Of a stretch of DNA of 64,000 nt, positions 11,114 through 20,281 are shown in pieces. Positions within the stretch are counted from its first letter, which is position 1. Every line of letters starts with the position of its first letter. The position numbers and the translations under genes were made by a program. This DNA comes from Phytophthora sp. 'mugwort'. Taxonomy: Eukaryota > Oomycota > Peronosporomycetes > Peronosporales > Peronosporaceae. Location: contig JAUCEF010000009.1 of the NCBI GenBank assembly GCA_033558025.1, forward strand, positions 682,001-746,000, read 5' to 3'. Under the pieces are notes generated by a model that had not been told where the DNA came from, did not search any database, and saw nothing but the letters and a program-made list of their open reading frames with translations.

Positions 11114-11518
11114 GGTGGGTGTGGATGTGCGAACAGCGGCGCAAGGAGTGGAATGAGGTTGAATCAACGTCAGTAGATCGATTTGTGAAGGTACTGACAT
11201 TCGACGATCTTATGAGTTCCTGCAGGTCAATTGTTGTATGAAGAATCAGAGAGGGAAAGTTGACGCAATTTTACGTTCATGCTAATCATGCGATTCAATG
11301 TTGAAGTTGAAATATTATTATAAAGAGAGCATAAATAACAGCGGCACCACGTCGGATCGTCCGAAAAACAACAACGTGTAATGGTACCATTCCGATGGTA
11401 CATTGGTGACGTTGAAGCAAGTACCATTTATTGCAATTCGGTTGTTTTCTAGTTGTACAAATACCTGTGGGTTAATCCTACTACTCGTAATTGAGGGTAC
11501 TTCTGTCCTAGCGGAAGC
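11114..11518. other. Intergenic between the short-chain dehydrogenase start and the GRK-like gene end
   Basis: No supported gene. The plus side toward 11113 is the promoter of the short-chain dehydrogenase (-). A minus-strand frame at 11227-11427 has no recognisable content. A short imperfect palindrome surrounds ACCATTCCGATGGTAC near 11389-11404. Confidence 0.5.
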
Positions 11519-13776
11519 TTATAAAATCGAGCAGCACGAGTTGTGATTGGCCCCAATGGTGCAGGGGCCGTGCTTGACCTCCCACACGAGGTACTCGACC
11601 GCCTCGCGCTGGAACGTCTCGGGACAGACGTAGTCCCAGCCGCTGTACGCAGCCTGCTCCTGTTCCGACAGCTTGATTCCCTTGACAACGGAGATGTCGA
11701 AGGAGCCAATATCTGCTTGCGACGCCGCGTTGATTTCATTATCGGGCACGAACGGCGGCGGCACCTGCATCTGCTCCATCTGAGCCCAGTCGATGGACGA
11801 GAAGAACCGTAAACGCTTGACTTCCTCCGCACCTTTCGCTCCTAGTCGTTTAGTGGGGTCTCGAATCAACAGTTCTATATCGTTAAGAGAGGGGAGTATG
11901 TAAGCACACACGAACCGAGTAAGACATTAATAATAGCTGGAAACTTACGTTGAATGAGTTCTGCTGCATCAGCGGAAAAGTACTTGGGGTCGTATGCTGG
12001 AGTCAGCTCCAGCGTGGCCTTATCGTATGCCTGTTGCTTGTCCTCGTGAAGAGCCTTGGCCTTGGACGTCCGGAAGGGGCATTTCCCATATAGAAGTTCA
12101 TATACCAAGCAACCAAAGCTCCACCAATCCACAGCATGATTGTACACCAACCGATTTCCGCTTTCGTCGCGAAGCAGCATCTCTGGTGCCCAATATCCTC
12201 GAGTCCCGCATCTTCCTGTGAGTGATGGTGTCACCTCCACAGCCAATCCAAGGTCGGAAATACTGCAATTCCCTTTCTCGTCCAGCAAAATATTCTCTGG
12301 TTTCAAATCCCGGTATACAATGTTCTTTTCGTGCAAATGCTGAATGCCCAGTAGGATCTGTGCAGCCCAAAACCGCACTTGGGTTTCCGAAAACCTTGCA
12401 CGGTTGAGATGAAAAGAAAGATCGCCACCAGTCCGTAAATCCAATACCAAAAACAGCTCCTCAGGTGTCTGGAAAGAATATTTCAGGCACACGACAAACG
12501 GAGAGGAAATCATTGCGAGAATCTTTCGCTCGGCAAGACACAATTTTTCAGCGTGTTTCTTTTTGATCATTTTCTTGTTCATCACTTTCATGGCATACAA
12601 CGATGCCGATGTGCGCTTGATGCATCCATTGACCATACCGAAGCCACCGCGTCCAAGCACACGGAGTATCGTAAAATCATCCTCGCTTACTCGTCGCTTT
12701 TGCAAGAACAAGAACGCGATCAATCTTTTGTGGAATGCGGAGGAACGAAAATCCTTGAGGTGATATTGCTCCAGACTACACAGCACGCACGCTTCCAGCT
12801 CGTCGAATAGTGTCAGTGAGCACATTTTAGCTTCCAAATTCAAGCGCTTTTCGCTTCGCGATTTCGAAATCGAGCTTTCGGAACGAGATTCCATGCCCAG
12901 ATCATTAAGTTCGCTCGTTGATATGGTACTAGTTGTGGGGCTAGCGGCTGTTGTGGGACTGCCATCTCGTAAACAATTCATGGAATCTCCACGCTCGGAT
13001 TCACATGCTGCAGGGTGCTTGCGCTTGAAAACTGCGCTTAACCGCTGCACCACATCACCACCAACCCCGAGAGGGGTTGCTTCGGTTGATACGCTTTTAA
13101 ATATGGTGCGAACGTCTGCCCGCGTCACCGTCGACTCATTCTTGCGCCAGAATACAATGCCGTTCGTCGTCATGGAAGCCACGTTCAAGTCTTCAAGGCA
13201 CCCAAGAGACATTCGCGTTGGACGTCCCACGGGAGGACTGTGCAGACTGGTGACTGCCGTCGTCCTCCCTTGTCCAGCGCCTGAAATGGAATATTCCGTT
13301 CCGGGCGAACTTGACGTCGCCGTCGCTGGCGAAATGGGTGACGTCTGCTGCAGTCGAGCGTCTCCTCTCGTTGTAGGCGACCAAACCATGACTCCACCCT
13401 CCCTCGTTGTGGTATTTGAGTCTCCTCCGGGTGTAGCATTTCCAAAGAATAGGTCCCATATCTCCCGGGCTTTAACAGCGCGCTGTTCCGGGGTCAGCAG
13501 CGTACGGTACTTGGTGACCTCGACCAAGAAGTCCAACTTCCTACTCCCGTGCTGCTCCGCCTCGCAGAATCGCCGAAAGAAATAGAAGCCCAGAGGCATA
13601 TCCAGCAAGTTCTCGAGGCCGAGCCAATCGGTGCCGAGCGCACGCTCCTGGCGGTCCACAAACTGCGTGAGTTCGTTGGCCGACGGGTTGTAGAAGGCTG
13701 CGCTGGGACCGCGCTGCGAGTTGGTCACCGCGCCGATGTACTGCGCGTCCTGGATGGCATCGTGCAGCTCGTCCAT
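11519..13776 (-). CDS. GRK-like AGC kinase: split RGS domain + kinase + CaaX box
   Basis: Two exons, 11949..13776 and 11519..11874 (intron 11875-11948, GTAAGT...ATATAG), 727 aa. The N-terminal RGS part (about residues 33-115: LTQFVDRQERAL, FYFFRRFCEAEQ, LDFLVEVTKYR) is separated by a roughly 200-residue Ser/Thr-rich insert from a second RGS part (FDELEACVLCSLEQYHLKDFRSSAFHKRL). The kinase (about 370-640) has GRGGFG, YAMKVMNKK, VYRDLKPENILL, DLG in place of DFG, GYWAPEML and DWWSFGCLVYELL. The second exon supplies the end of the kinase (LIRDPTKRLG) and an AGC tail (IDWAQMEQMQVPPPFVP). The C-terminus is CSIL, a CaaX box favouring geranylgeranylation. DLG, RGS fusion and prenylation together are hallmarks of G-protein-coupled receptor kinases, so it probably acts at membranes on active GPCRs. 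Confidence 0.9.
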
Positions 13777-14497
13777 GGTCGTGTGACAAGCTCCGCTTCA
13801 ACGCGCTGCTATGCGGCTGCCGTGATTACTCCCAACGCTTAAGTCGCAGGATCAGCAGCAGCTCGGCAGCGATCGCTTCTTGCTTGTTTCCTCTTGCTGG
13901 CGCTACACTAGCTCCGTCTCCTATGACCTTCGCACTACTCAGACTGCTGGCTCACGTTTGAAGCTGGAGCTGGTGAAGGCTAAAAATACCCGCGCAACGT
14001 TGCCACTGATCCGCACGAGGTTTCTTCACTTTATATTTGAGACACTGGCGGCGATGACCGGCACGAACACGCTCTGGCTGGGCCGAGAAGCTGGAAATAG
14101 TGGGCCAGGACGCGAAGACGAAGATAGTGGAGCGTAGAGACACCTCGCCGCCTAAGCCCGTGAAGGCAAAAGGGGGATACAGTTTTGAGTTAGCCGGTGG
14201 TGCTACCGTTCGAAAAGTGATGGTGGCTTCCGAGTCTGTGATGGCCTGACCTTCAAGTAATAAAATGCGATTCTTTATGCATCAGTTGAACAGCAAATCA
14301 CGGACTCGAGTCAGAATTACGTGGAGGGTTCAACAACACCGGTCGACGCGTATTAAATCAAGGTTGAAGCTTGATAAGCAAGGGGCAATGGACAGTTGTT
14401 ATTATTGTGTACAATAGGCTTTCGACGTCGACGTCTTCTTTTACGGCACTTGAGGCTTGGATGCAAACTACGCGGAGGCTCTCCGATCGAGCCATGC
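13777..14497. other. Intergenic, promoter of the GRK-like gene
   Basis: No supported gene. Short frames on both strands here (13880-14137 plus, 13952-14143 minus, 14353-14667 minus) are mutually overlapping and lack family motifs. The 14353-14667 frame mostly shadows the small minus-strand gene next to it. Confidence 0.5.
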
Positions 14498-14833
14498 TCA
14501 GGCCGCGGGGCTGATGGCCTTGGCATCGATGGCGGTCGCGCCGGAGAGCTTGCACGACTTGTAGCATGCGTCCATGAGCTGACTGGCTGAACACGGGATG
14601 AGGAAGCTCGGGATGCGCACATCGGCGGCCATGGAGCTGCGCCCTGTACGGCGCCACGACGGCTCATACACGGTCGACTGGGCCATCGTTAGCGCTGGAA
14701 ATTCGACCACCGCGGAGGTCGGGTCATCGAGGCCGACGGCTGGGTAGCTGCTGGTGCTGGCCGCGTTGTACTTCCGGGCTCTGGCGCGCACCCCGGCGGA
14801 GACGGTGCGGGCGGGTTGGCGGGAGTGGTGCAT
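14498..14833 (-). CDS. Small hypothetical protein, 111 aa
   Basis: ATG at 14833 to TGA at 14498. The frame is open further upstream to 15025, but the upstream part reads like non-coding DNA. Composition is rich in Ala, Ser and Arg; a segment PSFLIPCSASQLMDACYKSC holds three Cys. No signal peptide, membrane helix or known domain is recognised. Its GC-rich third positions match neighbouring genes, which is the main reason to keep it. A spliced longer form with a 5' exon is possible. Confidence 0.4.
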   Translation of the reverse strand: MHHSRQPARTVSAGVRARARKYNAASTSSYPAVGLDDPTSAVVEFPALTMAQSTVYEPSWRRTGRSSMAADVRIPSFLIPCSASQLMDACYKSCKLSGATAIDAKAISPAA

Positions 14834-15425
14834 GGTGGCGACGGTATGGACTTGTGGGGGCGGATGCTGGTTGCGAAATGAGCAGCAGCGGCCGCTTGTC
14901 TTTAAGAACAGTTTTCCATGCGGGGACCGTTCGCTGGAAGCCAAGTCTTCTTGGAATCCGCATTCGCACGCACGCGGATTGCCGCAGATTTGTGCTAGGC
15001 TTGTGTCCGACCTTGGAAAAGACATTAACCTGTTAGTTTAGATGGAGAAGGTGTACCTGATTAAATGGAGTTTGTGGCGAATTTGACCTTTGAAAACGTA
15101 TTGCCGCTCAGAATGCATATAATATCGTTTAGGTGAACAGCCAAGTATTTTACAACTTGTGACCAGATGATGGTCAGGAAGCCCGGCTCTGCAGGCGAAT
15201 TCCTGGTAACGCCCAAGTTTCATGGCGGGTGACTCACCTGGTGAGCCTACCATCCTCACCGTGGGGATGGTAGAAGAACCCGATCCTGCTGGGGGCCCGC
15301 CTCAAAGGTGGTCAAGGCCCCGCCGCTACTGTACAGTCGGGATATGTATTGACAACCGTGCACATCACTTGGGTGTTCTGTATGAGTAACGTCGGAACAT
15401 ATTTTGTTCGCCTCGTTTCTGCTTA
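14834..15425. other. Divergent intergenic region with small hairpins
   Basis: No supported gene. The region lies between a minus-strand and a plus-strand gene. At 15233-15245 CTCACC-T-GGTGAG is a perfect palindrome, and at about 15250-15270 CCATCC and GGATGG can pair; a GGCCC-rich stretch follows to about 15310. A structured UTR or small RNA is possible, but nothing identifies one. Confidence 0.4.
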
Positions 15426-16962
15426 ATGTCGTTGGGCAGCACTATGGCTCAAACATCAAGAGATGGCGTTAACAAACTAAGCATAGTTAACTTCTCTCTG
15501 CTTGTTGTCGTTGGAGGTGACGGTGACAAAAATATAATTAAGCTTAATACTAAATTTCCGAGTACACCATGCAGGTGCCATCTTCATTCTCGCTTCAGTG
15601 CCCTCCACTTCAGTGACATATCGAGCCGGAAACGCCGTTACGTTGTGGCATTCTAAGACCTCGCTTCGGTGGGAGTCTTGGCTAGCCAGTCCTTCCAGCA
15701 TGGCGAGCACCGCCGTCGCGTTCACCGTCGACGCGTTCGATCCGCGGGACGTCTCTACGCTGCTCAACCTCCGACTCGAATGCAGACGCGCGGCGGGTGA
15801 GACAACACATAACAACTCTAATGTGCCAAACTGGTTTAATCGGGTGACTGTGTTCGTGCTAATAGACGCTTCAAGTGGTGACTGGCTGCGTGTTCGGGAG
15901 GAACCTGTCGCGTTGGAGGACATTCATATCGTCTCGCAGCTTAATCGGACGGAATATGGTACGGTTATGGCAATTATCCGGTCTCTGGCACTCGAAAGAC
16001 TCTAACCGAGGTTATCAATCCTTTACCAGTTTATCGTCTTTCACTACGACCAATAGCTTCGGATACGCAGCAGACTGCAGCTTTTCCTTTCTACTTGGAG
16101 GTCCCGGCGCTTCCACTTAGTCCAACTTCCAGCGAAGAAGGGGACGTGTGTCCGCCAGAAATGGGGTCGTTCGCATTAGCTGCAGACCAAATGCAGTGCC
16201 AGGCAGAAGAGCAGCAGGTCCCAGACTCATCGAATGCGAGCCAAGCCGCTGCTATGTTTGGCGGGACTCTCGCAGCCGCGTTGCTAGTTTATTCGCTGCT
16301 GCCGTACGTGAGAGCGAGAAACAGGAAGAGACGTCGCAGTCCGTCGGGGACGCACTCGCAGATAGCTCAGGACAGACTGATCGGGAGCAGTGATCAGCAC
16401 GACGTGCCTATCACGCCGACGACTCCGAACGGAGCTAGTCGGCGGATGTGGGGAAGCCTCGATGATGACGGAATCGAACCTGCAGGTGCATTTCGGGATA
16501 AACTCCGAGAGAAGAAAAACCGACAACCGGAAGCTACAGGAAATGTTGTGTCAGACACTGGATCGGAGCTCCTGCTGGCCAAACTACCCGACTTTAACGG
16601 TGAGAGCACTTTTATGTCGCTATGTCTCAGGTGGGCGTGGATCTGACCTGACTTTGTGTCGTCTTATAGATGAACGAGGCTGGCGCGACTTTTTTGATTC
16701 CCAGATTTATCACAACGAGCCCAAGGAAGAGCAGCGTGCAGCAACGAATCCATTTTCAAGCGTCAAGAGTCGAGGTGGCGTGATATTAAGAGATTCCATC
16801 CTTGCTACGCGCAATCAACGACGTCAAACCAAAATCACGGCAACATCTGCAACACCTGCAAGAAGTGATAGGTACCGGGTGATCCGGGACAGGATCGACC
16901 GCGCAGCAATGGAGGCTGCAATGGACGAAGCGCATACGTTCAACGAGTTCTGGCAGATGTGA
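15426..16962 (+). CDS. Hypothetical membrane protein, N-terminal signal/anchor plus internal membrane helix, 422 aa
   Basis: Five exons: 15426..15516, 15575..15796, 15866..15958, 16030..16599, 16670..16962. All are GT-AG, every junction is in phase 1, and the whole reads 422 aa. The exon 1/2 junction itself builds a hydrophobic segment (LSIVNFSLLVVVGGAIFILAS, about residues 18-38), supporting the model. A luminal or extracellular region of about 190 residues follows (VTYRAGNAVTLWHSKTS, VAFTVDAFDP, LEDIHIVSQLNRTEY with an N-glycosylation sequon). A second helix (AAMFGGTLAAALLVYSLLPYV, about residue 215-236) is followed by a basic stop (RARNRKRRR) and a cytosolic tail of about 180 residues with proline-rich and charged segments. 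I do not recognise the family. Translation may start at the second ATG, 15444. Confidence 0.72.
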
Positions 16963-17136
16963 AGTGTGCTGTATATTTGTAGATACATGAGAAACGTTTG
17001 GCCTCGATTTAAGGGACGATGGTGCGAATGAAGCATCAATATGAATAATCCTCAGTCACGCTTACGTTTCACCGCAAAAAAAGTGTCGGAGAGCGGTACG
17101 GTAGTCCGGATGTTTCTGTTGTGTTTAGTGCTGTCC

Positions 17137-18215
17137 ACGTTTAGGGGGCTAAACCTCGCAAACCTTAAAAAAAAAACCTCAACCCCGCGGCTTGTTAGCA
17201 AACAAACCTCAAACCTGTCTAAACTGCCAACACGACAAGACTAACATAATGTATAGTATACAAAAATCATGTGAATGGATCTTTCACGGATGCACTTGTT
17301 AGTCTCGATTTCGCAAGCAGATCGAAGGACGAGCTTCGAGCGGCTGACCTCGTGACAGGGTCTTCTTGCGTTCTAGGAACACAATCGTGACATTTAGGTT
17401 CCTGGGGACATTTGTGACCATTGCGAACCAAACAATGCTAGGACTGCGACCGATATGGCTCCGACTGCGAATCCCGATACCATGGCGCTGCCAAGTCCGC
17501 CTGAAACCCCAGCAGATCGCCAAACGGAACTATCTAATCGAACGAGGTCGGCTCGCCGACGTAAATAGCGACGGACGTACAGCCCCAGTCCACAAGAGAC
17601 TTCGTCACGCCAACGGGAGGAACGCCGGACAAATCAGCTGCAGGGTCCAGTGCCGTGGCGAAAATCCTCGAGCCAGGGTTTTTATTCTATCAGATCAGTT
17701 ATTCTCAAGTGTTTGTCTGCTGAGGATCGATCGCCAGAAGACAAAATCCGGTGTAAGTCCAACACCTAATAGCAAAACAATTACTTCTGTATTGCCAATG
17801 CAACGGACCCTCGGTGTAATGACCTCATTCAATATGCTAAATCTTTGTCTAAAAGCAGCCATCCTGGACAAATTGTATCGTTGATAGCAAGGATCGCTCT
17901 GCTTCCAATCGATTCCGACGATGATTACTTCTTGACTAGCTAATGCTTGAATGCTGAGCACAAGGGGTTGGTGCTTATTGGCACCTCACTGCATCATCAA
18001 GGACCACAGGTTTCTTGACAACGAGGACTTAACGCACCCAGAGAACCTCTTCTTCTTCTCCAAGAACCCCCAAGGTCATTTGGGGCAGTAAGCAGCGACA
18101 GCGCCCCGATGCATGTCAGTGTGGCATGTCAGTGTGGGCCACTTTTGCTTGTCTAAACCTGTCAGGTTTGGAAGGCGGGTTAAGGTTCAGCACAAACGTT
18201 CACGAGGTTAAGAGG
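17137..18215. mobile_element. Probable decayed transposon with inverted AAACCT-rich ends
   Basis: The left end (17137-17225) carries five AAACCT/AACCTC motifs on the plus strand. The right end (about 18150-18215) carries the same motifs on the opposite strand (AGGTTT, AAGGTT, GAGGTT, GAGGTT, AGGTTT). The arms are not a clean inverted repeat but share the motif in mirror orientation, as in subterminal repeats of DNA transposons. The interior contains only short frames, for example a Pro/Arg-rich 37-residue frame near 17454-17570. A 13-bp direct duplication (GCATGTCAGTGTG) lies at about 18112-18137. No transposase or clear target duplication was found. Confidence 0.35.
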
Positions 18216-18557
18216 TTTATGGGTAACGTTGACAACACAAGTTGTGTTGCTATTATAATTAGCAATAATTGTGTGACTTTGTGCTTTCCTCCATTTTTCA
18301 TTGTTATTTTCAGTTCACCGAAATACGTGCACCCATTACTGCCCAGCAAATTTCCAGAAATTCCCAGCACGTTCGGACGCCGAAAACTTCCAGTAGCATG
18401 GCACCAATAATAGTGCCACGTCCTCGAGACGGCTGTGCATTTTCAACCGGCACTACGAGCAACACCATGTCGATGTTTCTGACAGAGAGGGATAACGCTT
18501 CTGGTCACCGCCTGCAGATTGCTACTCACTCACGACCTTACACTTAACTAGTGAGTG

Positions 18558-19997
18558 ATGACCCGAGTTTTTTCGTGGATAGCAGCGGTGACTGTAGCGG
18601 CGATGGGTCTCGTAGCAGAGGAGTCGACCTGGACATCTGCCGCAGTGACCACGATTGCTGAGCGAAATGAAGCCGAGCTTGGCCAATCTATCAAGTCTCG
18701 GACGCAGCAGCGTCAACGCAAGCGCGTCAACGTACTTGTCACGATGCAGTTCACCGGTAATGATCTTTTTGCCAAGATTAAAGGCCAAAAATTCAGCTCT
18801 CGTGGTCATCGAGTGACAGCACTGAAGGACGGACTCGAGAGTCTGGCGAAGGAGTCGCAACGTGGTGTGCACGAGCTGTTGGGTACAGTGAGCAATTCTT
18901 TCGCACGCGCCGAGAGCTTTTGGATCACGAACCAGGTTTACGTGCAGCAGGCGACCCCCGACCTTGTGAAGCAGCTTGGGAAATTACCCGGCGTACAATC
19001 TGTGGAATACGAGATGATCTTCCCGGCGTCAACTCCAGTACTGTCGACACAATCCATGTCGAGTTCAACGTCAGCAGCACAATGGGGTGTCAGCAAGATC
19101 AATGCCCCGGTCGTCTGGGCGACAGGGAATACAGGACAGGGAGTCGTAATTGGCTCGATCGACACCGGTGTGCGTGGCAGTCACGAGGCGCTGGCAAACA
19201 ACTACCGACAAAGCTATGGTTGGTACGATCCGGAAACCAGAGCTAGCGCTCCGTACGACTCGACGGGTCATGGCACGCATGTTATGGGTATTATGGTGGG
19301 TCAATACGGCTTCGGAGTGGCGCCGGGTGCCACTTGGATCGCCTGTAAGGGCTGTCGAGCACAAGGCTGCTTCGGATCGGATTTGCTGACATGTTTCCAG
19401 TTCATGTTGTGCCCGACGACGCCTAGTGGCACCGCTAAAGACTGCTCGAAAGCACCAAATATTGTTAACAATAGTTGGGGTGGAGGCCAGGGTCTTACGA
19501 TGTTTGATGGAGTCATTAGAGCTTGGCGAGCGGCAGGAATCATTCCTGTCGTAGCGGCTGGAAACACTGGCCCCAACTGCGGCACGATCGCATCGCCTGG
19601 TGACTCTGCTAGTGTTATCACGGTGGGTGCGACCGACATCAACGACGTTCTTGCCTCCTTTAGCAGCAAAGGTCCGACAGTGCGAGGTCTCCGGAAGCCT
19701 GATGTCGCAGCTCCAGGTGCGTTGATTTTGTCGTCTTGCTGGACGGACGACTCTTCTTACTGCTTCAAGTCCGGCTCGAGCATGGCGTCGCCGCATGTTT
19801 CAGGTGCCATCGCTCTTTACTTAAGTGCGAAACCGGGAACATCGTACGACAAGATCAAGGACCTGCTGCAGACGAGCTCGGTCACAACGACACTAACAAC
19901 TCCGACAGGCTTCACATGTGGCAACACTCAAGATCGAAGCTTCCCTAACAACCAGTATGGCTACGGACGTATTGATATCTTTAACGCTCTAGGCTAA
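18558..19997 (+). CDS. Secreted subtilisin-like serine protease (S8)
   Basis: Single exon, 479 aa from ATG at 18558 (the open frame begins one codon earlier at a GTG). A signal peptide is evident (MTRVFSWIAAVTVAAMGLVAEE). Residues about 50-160 are an I9-type propeptide (VNVLVTMQFTGND, FWITNQVYVQQA, LPGVQSVEYE). The peptidase domain has the full triad: Asp202 in GSIDTGV, His238 in GHGTHV and Ser408 in GSSMASPHVSG, with the oxyanion Asn in VNNSWGGG. Several Cys in the catalytic domain (ACKGCRAQGC, CGTIASPG, SSCWTDD) would suit extracellular disulfides. It should mature by autocleavage after the propeptide and act outside the cell. The small secreted protein at 36377-36835 resembles its propeptide. 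Confidence 0.95.
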   Translation: MTRVFSWIAAVTVAAMGLVAEESTWTSAAVTTIAERNEAELGQSIKSRTQQRQRKRVNVLVTMQFTGNDLFAKIKGQKFSSRGHRVTALKDGLESLAKESQRGVHELLGTVSNSFARAESFWITNQVYVQQATPDLVKQLGKLPGVQSVEYEMIFPASTPVLSTQSMSSSTSAAQWGVSKINAPVVWATGNTGQGVVIGSIDTGVRGSHEALANNYRQSYGWYDPETRASAPYDSTGHGTHVMGIMVGQYGFGVAPGATWIACKGCRAQGCFGSDLLTCFQFMLCPTTPSGTAKDCSKAPNIVNNSWGGGQGLTMFDGVIRAWRAAGIIPVVAAGNTGPNCGTIASPGDSASVITVGATDINDVLASFSSKGPTVRGLRKPDVAAPGALILSSCWTDDSSYCFKSGSSMASPHVSGAIALYLSAKPGTSYDKIKDLLQTSSVTTTLTTPTGFTCGNTQDRSFPNNQYGYGRIDIFNALG

Positions 19998-20281
19998 CAC
20001 GAAAAAAGGTGATGCTAACCTTATTTACACAATAATAATTTTCGTTTCGGCAAGTTGCTTTATGTAATTTAATACATGAAATTAACCCCTTCGTTCCAGA
20101 AAAGCCTTGCTGAAACCGCCTAATTTACGTCGTAATTTACGACGTCCATTAATATGAAGCATTGTATGGGTCTGTCCTGGCCACGTCTGGATTCACTGTC
20201 AGCGGATTGAACGTATAATTTTCCAGAGGTTTTCTAATCGTACGCTGTATAAGTCTCACCTGGGTATTAATACCGCGTCAT

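Noticed and set aside
17137..17225. AAACCT-rich stretch as a telomeric repeat
   Set aside because: Units are irregular, not a tandem telomere repeat, and a mirrored set occurs about 1 kb away, which fits a transposon better.
18126..18547. Two plus-strand frames upstream of the subtilase
   Set aside because: They have no motifs, overlap each other and end just before the protease gene; they are probably promoter DNA.
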